A DNA stretch of 64,000 bases, taken from assembly GCF_000718785.1 (NCBI RefSeq), contig NZ_JOCA01000005.1, positions 1-64,000 of the forward strand, read 5' to 3'. A model generated the notes under the pieces. That model worked only from the letters and a program-made list of their open reading frames with translations. It ran no database searches and was not told where the DNA came from. This DNA comes from Streptomyces sp. NRRL WC-3626. Its GTDB lineage: Bacteria > Actinomycetota > Actinomycetes > Streptomycetales > Streptomycetaceae. The first letter of the stretch is position 1. The number at the start of each line of letters is the position of its first letter. Shown here one piece after another: positions 33,886 to 42,271 of this stretch. The translations under genes were made by a program, and so were the position numbers.

Positions 33886-35106
33886 GTGAGGTACGTACAA
33901 GGGCGCGCACGGCGCGCGAGGGCCGCGCTGGCAGCCGTAGTGACATGGGCAGGACTGCTGACCGGAGCCGCCGGCTGCACCCCGGACGGCGGCGTCGGCG
34001 GGGCGTTCGGGCCCCCGGCGGCCGAGGACGTCATCCGGGTGACGCCGGGCGACGGCAGCGAGGACGTACGCCCCGGCTCCGGGCTGCGGGTGCGGGTGCC
34101 GGACGGGCGGCTGGAGTCGGTGGAGGTCCTCGTGTCGCAGGACGCCCACGAGACGCGGGTCCCCGGGCGGATCTCCGGCGACGGGCTGACCTGGCGGCCC
34201 GACGAGGAACGGCTGGCGCTCGCCGCGAAGTACACCGTCGACGCGGTCGCCGTGGATGGCTCGGGCCGCCGCTCCGCCCGCCGCACCACCTTCACCACGT
34301 ACGTCCCGGAAGAACGCTTCATCGGCTACGTCGCCCCCGAGGACCGCACCACCGTCGGCACCGGAATGATCGTCTCCCTGGAGTTCAACCGGCGGATCGT
34401 CCACCGCGCGGCCGTCGAACGCGCCGTCCAAGTCACCGCCCGCCCGGCGGTCGAGGTCCGCCCGCACTGGTTCGGCGGCACCCGGCTCGACTTCCGCCCC
34501 GAGCGGTACTGGAAGCCCGGCACCGAGGTCACCGTCGCCCTGAACCTGCGCGACGTGGAGGGAGCGCCCGGCGTGTACGGGCTCCAGCAGCGCACGTTCA
34601 CGTTCACCGTCGGCCGCAGTCAGGTGTCGGTGGTCGACGCCGCCGAGCACACCATGCGGGTGCACCGGGACGGGGAGTTGCTGGCCACCGTGCCGGTCAC
34701 GGCGGGCGCGCGGAAGACACCGACGTACAACGGGCTGATGGTGATCACCGAGATGCTCGAGGTCACCCGCATGAACGGCCGCACGGTGGGTTTCGGCGGC
34801 GAGTACGACATCCCCGATGTCCCGCACGCCATCCGGCTGACCGGTTCCGGCACCTTCCTGCACGGCAACTACTGGGCCGACACCGGGGTGTTCGGCGGCT
34901 CCAACGTCAGCCACGGCTGTGTGGGGCTGCGCGATGTGAAGGGTGGCGGGGCGGACACCCCGGCGGGCTGGTTCTTCGACCGCAGCCTCGTCGGTGACGT
35001 CGTCGAGGTGGTCAACAGTCAGGACCGTACGGTCGCCCCCGACAACGGTCTTGGTGGATGGAACATGAACTGGACGAAGTGGAAGGCGGGCACCGCGGTG
35101 AAGTGA
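33886..35106 (+). CDS. L,D-transpeptidase, lipoprotein (first of a tandem pair)
   Basis: A 406-residue LdtMt2-like protein that makes 3-3 cross-links in peptidoglycan. The start GTG is chosen because it gives a positively charged signal sequence (VRYVQGRARRARAALAAVV) ending in a lipobox-like AAGC. Two Ig-like domains (to about residue 230; FRPERYWKPGTEVTVALN) precede the YkuD catalytic domain with IRLTGSGTFLHGNYW and SHGCVGLRD, where C345 is the catalytic cysteine. The upstream ribosome site is weak. Its paralogue lies 145 bases downstream. It is expected on the outer face of the membrane. Confidence 0.92.
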   Translation: MRYVQGRARRARAALAAVVTWAGLLTGAAGCTPDGGVGGAFGPPAAEDVIRVTPGDGSEDVRPGSGLRVRVPDGRLESVEVLVSQDAHETRVPGRISGDGLTWRPDEERLALAAKYTVDAVAVDGSGRRSARRTTFTTYVPEERFIGYVAPEDRTTVGTGMIVSLEFNRRIVHRAAVERAVQVTARPAVEVRPHWFGGTRLDFRPERYWKPGTEVTVALNLRDVEGAPGVYGLQQRTFTFTVGRSQVSVVDAAEHTMRVHRDGELLATVPVTAGARKTPTYNGLMVITEMLEVTRMNGRTVGFGGEYDIPDVPHAIRLTGSGTFLHGNYWADTGVFGGSNVSHGCVGLRDVKGGGADTPAGWFFDRSLVGDVVEVVNSQDRTVAPDNGLGGWNMNWTKWKAGTAVK

Positions 35107-35251
35107 CTCCCCCGGCGGGCCGTTGAACTTGCAACGGAACGGTGACAAACCCGTCGCCTCGAACGCCCCTGGCCTGTGGTTACTATGCGCCGAGCGCGCG
35201 TGGGGCGCGCGGGGGCGCGGGTCCGGCCAGGCCCGCCGAGGGGAGTAACAA

Positions 35252-36499
35252 GTGAACGTGGGACCCATATCGGGGGCGGCGCCGGCTGGCGCCAGGGGTC
35301 GGGGCGGACGGAGGCTGGCGGCGCTGGCACTCGGCGTGATGCTGGCGGTCACCGCCTGCGGCGGAGGGTCGGACGCGGGCAGCGGCTCGGGCGACGGCAA
35401 GAACAAGGGCAAGGACGCCACCGCCGCGCAGAGCAAGCAGTCCGAGGCCGTCGTCGCCATCGCGCCCGAGGACGGCGCGAAGTCCGTCGGGACCAGCGGC
35501 GCGCTGAAGGTGAGCGCGACGAAGGGCAAGCTGACCGAGGTCGTCGTCAAGAACCCGGACGGCAAGAAGATCGACGGCGAGTTGGCCGGGGACGGCGCCT
35601 CCTGGACGCCGTCCACCCATCTGGCCGCCTCCACCAAGTACACGGTGCACGCGGTCGCCAAGGACTCCGAGGGCCGTACGGCGGCCGAGGACTCCAGCTT
35701 CACCACGCTGACCCCGAAGAACACCTTCGTCGGCACCTTCACTCCGGAGGACGGCTCGAAGGTCGGCGTCGGCATGCCCTTCTCGCTCCGCTTCACCCGG
35801 GGCATCACCAACCCGGAGGACGTCGAGAAGGCCATCAGCATCACCACCGAGCCGGCCGTCGAGGTCGCGGGCCACTGGTTCGGCAACGACCGCCTCGACT
35901 TCCGGCCCGAGAAGTACTGGAAGGCCGGCACCAAGGTCACCGTCGACCTCAACCTCGACGGCGTCGAGGGCCGCGACGGCGTCTACGGAAAGCAGACCAA
36001 GAAGGTCTCCTTCACCATCGGCCGCGAGCAGGTCACCGTCGTCGACGCCAAGAAGCTCACGATGAAGGTCCAGCGGGACGGCAAGGTCGTCAAGACCATC
36101 CCGGTCACCACCGGCGCGCCCGGCTATGAGACCTGGAACGGCAAGATGGTCATCAGCGAGCGGCTGTCGGTCACCCGGATGAACGGTGAGACGGTCGGCT
36201 ACGGCGGCGAGTACGACATCAAGGACGTCCCGCACGCCATGCGCCTGTCCACCTCCGGCACCTTCATCCACGGCAACTACTGGGGCGGCGACGCCTTCGG
36301 CAACCGCAACGCCAGCCACGGCTGCATCGGACTGCGCGATGTCCGCGGCGGCTGGGACAAGGGCGCGCCGGCCGCGTGGTTCTTCAACAACTCGATGCTC
36401 GGCGACGTGGTGGAGGTCAAGAACTCCAACGACGCCACCATCGCCCCGGACAACGGCCTGAACGGCTGGAACATGTCCTGGGAGAAGTGGAAGGCGTAA
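35252..36499 (+). CDS. L,D-transpeptidase, lipoprotein (second of a tandem pair)
   Basis: A 415-residue paralogue of the preceding protein with the same order: signal peptide, lipobox (LAVTAC), a Gly/Ser/Lys-rich tether (about residues 37-65), two Ig-like domains and YkuD with ASHGCIGLRD, catalytic C358. The GTG at 35252 has GAGGGGAG at good spacing. Both end with a WNMxWxKWKA motif, so they arose by duplication. A strong terminator follows. The separate leader suggests an independent promoter in 35107-35251. Confidence 0.95.
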   Translation: MNVGPISGAAPAGARGRGGRRLAALALGVMLAVTACGGGSDAGSGSGDGKNKGKDATAAQSKQSEAVVAIAPEDGAKSVGTSGALKVSATKGKLTEVVVKNPDGKKIDGELAGDGASWTPSTHLAASTKYTVHAVAKDSEGRTAAEDSSFTTLTPKNTFVGTFTPEDGSKVGVGMPFSLRFTRGITNPEDVEKAISITTEPAVEVAGHWFGNDRLDFRPEKYWKAGTKVTVDLNLDGVEGRDGVYGKQTKKVSFTIGREQVTVVDAKKLTMKVQRDGKVVKTIPVTTGAPGYETWNGKMVISERLSVTRMNGETVGYGGEYDIKDVPHAMRLSTSGTFIHGNYWGGDAFGNRNASHGCIGLRDVRGGWDKGAPAAWFFNNSMLGDVVEVKNSNDATIAPDNGLNGWNMSWEKWKA

Positions 36500-36532
36500 G
36501 CGCCCGGGGCACTCGGTGCGTGCCTGAACGGT

Positions 36533-36562
36533 GACGGCGGGGCCGGTGACGGCCCCGCCGTC
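36533..36562 (+). terminator. Terminator after the L,D-transpeptidase
   Basis: A perfect 12-base stem GACGGCGGGGCC / GGCCCCGCCGTC with a 6-base loop, followed by TTTT. Confidence 0.9.
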
Positions 36563-36579
36563 TTTTGGTCTCCGGACCG

Positions 36580-36595
36580 GAGTGAGTGCTCACTC
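36580..36595. promoter_or_regulatory. TetR operator, upstream copy
   Basis: GAGTGAG-TG-CTCACTC, 7-base arms around TG. It lies just upstream of the -35 of the regulator gene promoter, 23 bases centre-to-centre from the second copy. Confidence 0.75.
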
Positions 36596-36596
36596 A

Positions 36597-36626
36597 TTGA
36601 CGGAGTGAGTGCTCACTCCGTATGCT
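36597..36626 (+). promoter_or_regulatory. Promoter of the TetR operon with embedded second operator
   Basis: -35 TTGACG (36597-36602), an 18-base spacer, and -10 TATGCT (36621-36626). The spacer consists exactly of CGGAGTGAG-TG-CTCACTCCG (core 36603-36618), a second copy of the upstream operator. The expected transcription start falls at or next to the ATG at 36634, predicting a leaderless mRNA and direct autorepression. Confidence 0.7.
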
Positions 36627-36633
36627 CGTGGTC

Positions 36634-37245
36634 ATGACGGAACCCAATGAGAACCAGCCCGGTCGCCGCCGCGCCCCCGGCATGTCGCCGGAGCGTCGCC
36701 GCGAAATGATCATCCAGACCGCGATTCCGCTGATCACCGAGTACGGCGCCGCCGTGACGACCGCGAAGATCGCCCGCGCCGCCGGCATCGGGGAGGGCAC
36801 GATCTTCCGTGTCTTCGCCGACAAGGACGAGCTGCTGCAGGCCTGCGTCGCCGAGGCGCTCTCCCCCGAGCACGCGGTCCGCGAACTCGACGCGATCGAC
36901 GTGTCCCAGCCGCTGTCCGACCGGCTCGCCGAGGCGGCCGAGGCGCTGCAGGCGCACATGTCCAGGATGGGCGCGATCATGGGCTCCCTGGGCCATCGCG
37001 GCGGCAAGCATCCCGGCACGGTGCGCGGCGCGGGCCGCGAGGAGTCCACGGCCCGCATCCGTACGGCCCTGGCGGACCTCCTCGAGCCCGAGCGGTCCTC
37101 CCTGCGCCGCCCGCCGGAGCAGATCGCGGCCCTCTTCTTCGGCCTGCTCTTCGTCCAGCCCCGTACGGACGACGAACCCGATCTGACCCCGGGGGAACTG
37201 GTGGACGTCTTCCTGCACGGCGCGCTCTCGGAGACCGCCGGATGA
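36634..37245 (+). CDS. TetR-family transcriptional regulator
   Basis: A 203-residue repressor-type protein, MTEPNENQPGRRRAPGMSPE. The N-terminal helix-turn-helix is RRREMIIQTAIPLITEYGAA then VTTAKIARAAGIGEGTIFRVFADKDEL. The C-terminal domain has a ligand pocket of unknown specificity. The start at 36634 rather than 36622 is chosen from the promoter geometry, which makes the message leaderless. Twin palindromic operators overlap the promoter. It overlaps the downstream DUF6069 gene by 4 bases, so that membrane protein is part of the regulated unit. Confidence 0.92.
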   Translation: MTEPNENQPGRRRAPGMSPERRREMIIQTAIPLITEYGAAVTTAKIARAAGIGEGTIFRVFADKDELLQACVAEALSPEHAVRELDAIDVSQPLSDRLAEAAEALQAHMSRMGAIMGSLGHRGGKHPGTVRGAGREESTARIRTALADLLEPERSSLRRPPEQIAALFFGLLFVQPRTDDEPDLTPGELVDVFLHGALSETAG

Positions 37246-37655
37246 TCACCCGGAAGCGCCGCCTCACGGTCACGGTCCTGGCCGTCCTGGCCCCGGTCCT
37301 GGTGTGGCTGACCGCGGACCCCCTGCTGGGCCACCACCCGCACATCACCGACGGCGAGGAGACCCTCGACCTGGGCGCCGCCCCGATAGCGGTCGTGGCC
37401 CTGCTCGCATCCCTCGCCGCCTGGGCCCTGCTGGCCGTCCTGGAACGCTCCGGCGTCCGCCGGGCCCGCACGATCTGGACGGTGATCGCCTGCGCGGTCC
37501 TGGTCCTGTCCTTCCTCCCGCTGACCGGCGAGGGCATGGACGCCGGCACGCGGACCTCGCTCGCCCTGATGCACCTGGCGGTGGGAGCGGTGCTGATCCC
37601 GGGGCTGGCGGGCGGGTCCCCGCGAGCGGGGGGAGCCGGTGCCGCCGGGGCGTGA
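37242..37655 (+). CDS. DUF6069-like four-helix membrane protein
   Basis: A 137-residue protein with about four membrane helices: RLTVTVLAVLAPVLVWLTAD, AAPIAVVALLASLAAWALL, IWTVIACAVLVLSFLP and ALMHLAVGAVLIPGL. An EGMDAGTRTSLALMHL stretch is typical of DUF6069. It is translationally coupled to the TetR gene (ATGA overlap) and probably its main target. Function unknown. The C-terminus is Gly/Ala-rich. The following 142 bases to the next gene are G+C-rich with no gene seen. Confidence 0.8.
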   Translation: MITRKRRLTVTVLAVLAPVLVWLTADPLLGHHPHITDGEETLDLGAAPIAVVALLASLAAWALLAVLERSGVRRARTIWTVIACAVLVLSFLPLTGEGMDAGTRTSLALMHLAVGAVLIPGLAGGSPRAGGAGAAGA

Positions 37656-37797
37656 CGCAAGGCGTTCCGCGATCCGCCGTCCCCGCGCGAGGGCGGCTCA
37701 CGGCCGGGCGGCGCCACGCGCCGGAGCGGTCCGGCCCCCGGCTCGCGGTCTCCACCCGCGGTACCCCCGGATGTGAACGCCCGCTAACCTGCGGGGC

Positions 37798-38565
37798 ATG
37801 ACCGTACATCTGGAAGTTGCCGAAGGCGTCGGGACACTGCGGCTGGCGCGGCCGCCGATGAATGCGCTGGACGTTGCCACGCAGGACCGGCTGAAGGAGC
37901 TTGCCGAGGAGGCGGCCCGGCGGGACGACGTGCGGGCCGTGGTGATCTACGGGGGCGAGAAGGTGTTCGCGGCGGGTGCGGACATCAAGGAGATGCAGGC
38001 CATGGACCATGCGGCCATGGTGGGGCGGTCCCGTGCCCTCCAGGACTCCTTCACGGCCGTGGCACGCATCCCCAAGCCCGTCGTGGCCGCCGTCACCGGG
38101 TACGCCCTCGGCGGGGGGTGCGAGCTGGCGCTCTGTGCCGACTACCGGATCGCGGGGGAGAACGCCAAGCTCGGGCAGCCCGAGATCCTGCTGGGCCTGA
38201 TCCCGGGCGCGGGCGGCACCCAGCGGCTGTCCCGGCTGATCGGCCCCTCCAAGGCCAAGGACCTCATCTTCACCGGACGCCAGGTGCGCGCCGACGAGGC
38301 GCTGGCGCTCGGCCTGGTGGACCGGGTGGTGCCCGCCGGTGAGGTGTACGAGCAGGCGCACGCGTGGGCCGCGAAGCTGGCCCAGGGGCCGGCGATCGCG
38401 CTCCGCGCGGCCAAGGAGTCGATCGACACCGGGCTGGAGACGGACATCGACACCGGGCTCGCCGTCGAGCGGAACTGGTTCGCCGGACTGTTCGCCACCG
38501 AGGACCGCGAGCGGGGCATGCGCAGCTTCGTGGAGGAGGGGCCCGGCAAGGCGAAGTTCCGGTGA
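37798..38565 (+). CDS. Enoyl-CoA hydratase (crotonase family)
   Basis: A 255-residue cytoplasmic enzyme that hydrates trans-2-enoyl-CoA. The oxyanion-hole segments AAGADIKEM and YALGGGCELALCADYRIAG are intact, and both catalytic glutamates are present (GGGCELAL and LGQPEILLGLIPGAGGTQRL). The length fits EchA-type proteins. The ATG is preceded by TAACCT (37785-37790) at leaderless spacing, and no Shine-Dalgarno is seen, so it may be translated from a leaderless message. It stands alone, and the specific pathway cannot be told from context. Confidence 0.92.
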   Translation: MTVHLEVAEGVGTLRLARPPMNALDVATQDRLKELAEEAARRDDVRAVVIYGGEKVFAAGADIKEMQAMDHAAMVGRSRALQDSFTAVARIPKPVVAAVTGYALGGGCELALCADYRIAGENAKLGQPEILLGLIPGAGGTQRLSRLIGPSKAKDLIFTGRQVRADEALALGLVDRVVPAGEVYEQAHAWAAKLAQGPAIALRAAKESIDTGLETDIDTGLAVERNWFAGLFATEDRERGMRSFVEEGPGKAKFR

Positions 38566-38679
38566 AAGTTCCTCGTCGGTCTTGCAATTGACGCGATGTC
38601 TGATTGGGGTCCCTCGACGGGGCGAATTATGGGAGCCTTAGTGCACCCTTAAGCCGTTCGTGACGAGGGAGCCCGTCGA

Positions 38680-39342
38680 TTGCCTGAGAGCGAGTCGTTT
38701 CCCCAGGTCGGACGGGGCTCCGGGGATTCCGAAATGCCTTCGGCATATGACGGTGGCCCTCCGCCCGACGGGGGCGTACGGGGGGCGTATTCCCCCGGAA
38801 CGGCCCCCGGGGGCCCCGTGGGCGGCCATGATGGGGGCATGGCGGGGCTGGAGGGCATGGAACAGCCGCGGGGAGACGGACGTGCGACCGCGTCGCGCTG
38901 GTCGCCGACGGTCGAGGACGAACGCGCCCTGAAGGCGCTGGAGTTGTACGGCAACCCCACGGAGGCGGAGGTTCCGCTGGCGTCCCGGCCCGAGTCCGCC
39001 GCCACCGCCCGACGGCTCGTCCAGAGCGTGATCCTGCGCCAGTGGGGCCTTTCCGCGAAGATCACCGAGGACGCCGTCCTCCTCGTCTCCGAACTGGTCG
39101 GCAACGCCGTACGGCACACCGGGGCCCGGATCATCGGCCTGCGCATGCGCCACCGGCGCGGCTGGATCCGCGTCGAGGTCCGCGATCCGTCCCGCGGACT
39201 GCCCTGCCTGCTGCCGGTCCAGGAGCTCGACACCAGCGGCCGGGGCCTCTTCCTCGTCGACAAACTCGCCGACCGCTGGGGCGTCGACCTGCTGCCCCGC
39301 GGCAAGACCACCTGGTTCGAGATGCGGGTCAGCGACCGCTGA
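38680..39342 (+). CDS. RsbW-like ATP-binding protein (HATPase_c, anti-sigma/serine kinase type)
   Basis: A 220-residue protein. A disordered Gly/Pro-rich N-terminus of about 90 residues precedes a GHKL ATPase domain with LASRPESAATARRLVQSVIL, the N-box LLVSELVGNAVRHTGA and the G-box TSGRGLFLVDKLADRWG. Streptomyces has many such proteins that pair with sigma factors or anti-anti-sigma factors; no partner is adjacent. The start is a TTG at 38680 (GAGGGAG upstream), giving MPESESFPQ. The spacer 38566-38679 contains TTGACG at 38588 but no -10 at proper distance. Confidence 0.85.
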   Translation: MPESESFPQVGRGSGDSEMPSAYDGGPPPDGGVRGAYSPGTAPGGPVGGHDGGMAGLEGMEQPRGDGRATASRWSPTVEDERALKALELYGNPTEAEVPLASRPESAATARRLVQSVILRQWGLSAKITEDAVLLVSELVGNAVRHTGARIIGLRMRHRRGWIRVEVRDPSRGLPCLLPVQELDTSGRGLFLVDKLADRWGVDLLPRGKTTWFEMRVSDR

Positions 39343-39491
39343 GGGCCTCAAGGCGTGCCGCTGGTCTCCTGCTGCCGGTGGGCTCGGGCTTGCGGGTATG
39401 GCCGATGACGGCTCCGAGGCGTGCCGCGGCTCTCCGGCTGCCGGTGGGCTCCGACCGCCGGGCCTGGTCGATGACGGCCCCGAGGTACGCC

Positions 39492-39522
39492 TTGAGTCTC
39501 CACCCGCTGGAGGGACCAGACT
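39492..39522 (+). promoter_or_regulatory. MerR-type promoter with 19-base spacer
   Basis: -35 TTGAGT (39492-39497), a 19-base spacer with the dyad CTCCA-CCCGC-TGGAG, and -10 CAGACT (39517-39522), 8 bases before the ATG. An over-long spacer with a central dyad is the hallmark of MerR/TipA-activated promoters, so the gene downstream is probably autoregulated from a leaderless transcript. Confidence 0.75.
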
Positions 39523-39529
39523 CCCCGCC

Positions 39530-40444
39530 ATGACCGACGACAGCACCGGACTGCTCACCATCGGCGCGCTCGCGCGGGCCACCGGGCTGTCCGTGCGCAC
39601 CATCCGCTACTGGTCCGACGAGGGAGCCCTGCCGCCGGTGGCGCGCTCCTCGGGCGGCTACCGGCTGTACGACGCCGGCTCCGTCGCCCGTCTGGAACTG
39701 GTCCGCACCCTGCGTGAACTGGGCCTCGGGCTCGACGACGTACGCCGGGTACTGACCGGGGAGACGACGGTCGCGCGGGTGGCGGCGGCGCACGTCGCCG
39801 CGCTGGACGCCCAGATCCGGTCACTGAAGATGACCCGTGCGGTGCTGTCGACCGTGGCACGACGCGGCTCGACCGCGGAGGAGACGACTCTCATGAACAA
39901 GCTGGCACGACTGTCGGCCGCCGAGCGCGGCCGGATCATCGAGGACTTCATGGCCGAGGTCTTCGACGGCATCGACACCGCCGACCCCGACATCCGTACC
40001 CGCCTGCGCTTCGCCGCCGCCAATCTGCCCGACGACCCCACCCCCGAGCAGGCCGACGCCTGGGTGGAACTGGCCGAGCTGATCCGGGACCCGGAGTTCC
40101 GTGCCGACATGCGCAGGATGATCGAGCTCAACGCGGCGGACCGGGGGCCGGACGTCCGCTCCGGCACCTCCCTGTGGTTCATGAGCCGGCTGGTGCAGCT
40201 CGCGAGCGGGGCGCTCCAGGACGGCATCGCGCCCGACTCGCCCCGGGCCCCCGGCGTGCTGCGCGAGCTGATCGGGGACGCCGACCCCGTCGCCGTACGG
40301 GAACGCCTGGCGGCGGCGACGAACGTACGCCTCGCCCGCTACCGCGAACTGTCCGCGATCATGAACGGTCTGGAACCGCCCGGCGCGTACGAGGAGCCGT
40401 TCCGGTGGGTGGTCGCCGCACTGGAGGCTCAGGTGGCCCGATAA
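39530..40444 (+). CDS. MerR-family transcriptional regulator
   Basis: A 304-residue regulator. The N-terminal winged helix reads LLTIGALARATGLSVRTIRYWSDEG with SSGGYRLYDAGSVARLELV, followed by the dimerising helix to about residue 120. The C-terminal ~180 residues are a helical effector domain without a metal-binding Cys pattern, so it probably responds to an organic ligand. The start is at the ATG just after its own MerR-type promoter. The frame is open 132 bases upstream, but no family residues are encoded there. Confidence 0.92.
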   Translation: MTDDSTGLLTIGALARATGLSVRTIRYWSDEGALPPVARSSGGYRLYDAGSVARLELVRTLRELGLGLDDVRRVLTGETTVARVAAAHVAALDAQIRSLKMTRAVLSTVARRGSTAEETTLMNKLARLSAAERGRIIEDFMAEVFDGIDTADPDIRTRLRFAAANLPDDPTPEQADAWVELAELIRDPEFRADMRRMIELNAADRGPDVRSGTSLWFMSRLVQLASGALQDGIAPDSPRAPGVLRELIGDADPVAVRERLAAATNVRLARYRELSAIMNGLEPPGAYEEPFRWVVAALEAQVAR

Positions 40445-40493
40445 TCTGATCTGCGTCAGTAAGACGGCAAAGTGCGAGATGAGGGGCGGACCG

Positions 40494-40706
40494 GTGGCGG
40501 ACATTGAGGAAGCGCGCAAGCAGTTCGAGCGGATCGACATGGACGGGGACGGGTTCATCACCGCTGCCGAGTTCAAGACCGCCCTCGCCCAGGGCGGGGA
40601 CTGGAACGTCACCGAGGCGGTCGCCGAGGCCGTGATCAAGTCCCAGGACCTGAACGGCGACAAGGTCCTGTCCTTCGACGAATTCTGGGCGCATCTGAAC
40701 AAGTAG
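40494..40706 (+). CDS. Small EF-hand calcium-binding protein
   Basis: A 70-residue protein starting at GTG (VADIEEARKQFERIDMDGDG) with GAGGGGCGG upstream. It has two EF-hand loops, DMDGDGFITAAE and DLNGDKVLSFDE, each with the expected acidic positions 1, 3, 5 and 12. The size and sequence match the Cab-type calcium sensors of Streptomyces, implicated in calcium effects on aerial growth and germination (family knowledge). The ATG at 40479 would add five residues but has no better ribosome site. Confidence 0.92.
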   Translation: MADIEEARKQFERIDMDGDGFITAAEFKTALAQGGDWNVTEAVAEAVIKSQDLNGDKVLSFDEFWAHLNK

Positions 40707-40808
40707 GTCCGGAATAGCCCGTCCGTTCCGGGGGTTGATGCCGACCATGGCGGTTTCCGAAGGGAGCCGAAGCGGACATCGATCCCCGGAAGGGCGAGGC
40801 GAGCGGAC

Positions 40809-41471
40809 ATGAAGATCGGCATCATCGGAGCGGGCAACATCGGGGGCAATCTCACACGGCGGCTCACCGCCCTCGGCCACGACGTCTCCGTCGCCAATTC
40901 CCGCGGCCCCGAGACGCTCACGGAACTGGCCGAGGAGACCGGCGCGACGCCCGTACGGGCCGAGGACGCGGCACGCGGCGCCGAGATCGTCGTCGTCACC
41001 GTCCCGCTGAAGGCCGTACCGGATCTGCCGTCCGGCCTGTTCGACGGGGCCGCCGAGGGGCTGGCCGTCATCGACACCGGCAACTACTACCCGCGGCGGC
41101 GCGACGGCAGGATCGACGGCATCGAGGACGAGGGTGTCACCGAGAGCCGCTGGACGGAACGGCAGCTCGGCCACCCCGTGATCAAGGCCTTCAACGGCAC
41201 GTACGCCCAGGACATCCTGGACCGCCACCGCCCCGCCGGCGACCCCGGCCGGCAGGCCCTGCCCGTCGCCGGTGACGACGAGGCCGCCAAGCGGAAGGTG
41301 CGGGCCCTGATCGACGAGCTCGGCTTCGACACCGTGGACGCGGGCGGCATCGACGATTCCTGGCGCCAGCAGCCCGACACCCCGGTCTACGGCCTGCGCG
41401 CGGGCGCCGAGGCCGTCGCCAAGGCTTTGACGGAAGCCTCCCCGGAACGCAAGCCGGAGTTCCAGGGCTGA
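40809..41471 (+). CDS. NADPH-dependent F420 reductase-like oxidoreductase
   Basis: A 220-residue Rossmann protein. The nucleotide-binding start is MKIGIIGAGNIGGNLTRRL, with VANSRGPETL for the phosphate-binding region and VVTVPLKAVPDLP. It then has DTGNYYPRRR and HPVIKAFNGTYAQDI. This fits the F420_oxidored/NADP-oxidoreductase coenzyme F420-dependent family, although many members act on other substrates. It is convergent with the GH25 gene, with 14 bases between the stops. The spacer 40707-40808 has no gene. Confidence 0.85.
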   Translation: MKIGIIGAGNIGGNLTRRLTALGHDVSVANSRGPETLTELAEETGATPVRAEDAARGAEIVVVTVPLKAVPDLPSGLFDGAAEGLAVIDTGNYYPRRRDGRIDGIEDEGVTESRWTERQLGHPVIKAFNGTYAQDILDRHRPAGDPGRQALPVAGDDEAAKRKVRALIDELGFDTVDAGGIDDSWRQQPDTPVYGLRAGAEAVAKALTEASPERKPEFQG

Positions 41472-41485
41472 ATGGCCCCTGGGCC

Positions 41486-42193
41486 TCAGCTGCCGGCGGC
41501 CCATTCCTTCAGCGCCGACCTGCTGGAGAAGTCCGCGACGTTCTTGTCCAGCGGGTCGTCGGTGTACTGGTGGAAACGCCACTTCGCCTGGATACGGGGT
41601 TCGCCCGCGGTGACGTAGTCGGCGATCCAGAGGCCGTCACCGTCGTAGGAGGTCCGGTCCGCGTTCAGCCAGAAGTCGCGGTTGCAGTAGAGGATCACCC
41701 GGTGGTGCGGGCGTAGTTCCCTCACCTTGCGGATGAAGCGGTCCTTCTCCGCGTTGCTCGCCCGGGTGCCCTCGCCCGTCGTCTCCCAGTCGACCGCGAG
41801 GATGTCGCCCCGCTTCTTTGGCGCCTTGCTCACGAAGTACTCGGCCTGGGCCGTGAGATTGCCCGGCCACAGGAAGTGGTAGAAGCCGACGACCAGTCCG
41901 GCGTCGCGTGCCGTCTTCGTCTGGGCCTTGAGTCTGGGATTGGTGTACGAACGGCCCTCCGTCGCCTTGATGAAGACGAACGACAGACCGTCGGTGTCGT
42001 ACGAGGACGACTGGTACGCACTCACGTCGATGCCGCGCAGCAATGGGGCTCCCTGATGAAGTGCTGGTGGGGGGAGGGGAGTCGAATGGTTCATTCCCCA
42101 CCCAAGCACGCGTGACCCGTTCGACGGGCCGAAAGTCCCGTCCCGGTCGCCACTTCGGACCCCGGTGTCACTCCCATGTTGCTTTCTCTTCAT
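41486..42193 (-). CDS. GH25 (Cellosyl-type) N-acetylmuramidase without obvious signal peptide
   Basis: A 235-residue protein. The GH25 barrel starts at LRGIDVSAYQSSS and includes FVFIKATEGRSYTNPR, GFYHFLWPG, the catalytic AVDWETTGEG and LWIADYV with RFHQYTDDP. It should cleave the glycan strands of peptidoglycan. The ATG at 42193 is chosen for a strong GAGGTGAG seven bases upstream. An ATG at 42094 would give a shorter form matching the domain more tightly. Neither start gives a Sec or Tat signal, so the export route is unclear. It is divergent from the T7SS-linked regulator. Confidence 0.85.
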   Translation of the reverse strand: MKRKQHGSDTGVRSGDRDGTFGPSNGSRVLGWGMNHSTPLPPPALHQGAPLLRGIDVSAYQSSSYDTDGLSFVFIKATEGRSYTNPRLKAQTKTARDAGLVVGFYHFLWPGNLTAQAEYFVSKAPKKRGDILAVDWETTGEGTRASNAEKDRFIRKVRELRPHHRVILYCNRDFWLNADRTSYDGDGLWIADYVTAGEPRIQAKWRFHQYTDDPLDKNVADFSSRSALKEWAAGS

Positions 42194-42271
42194 GTTCCGC
42201 TCACCTCGCACAGGTGAACTAATCAGTGCGGGGGCGTGAGTTGACGTCCTATCAGAGCACGGAGAGACGAC

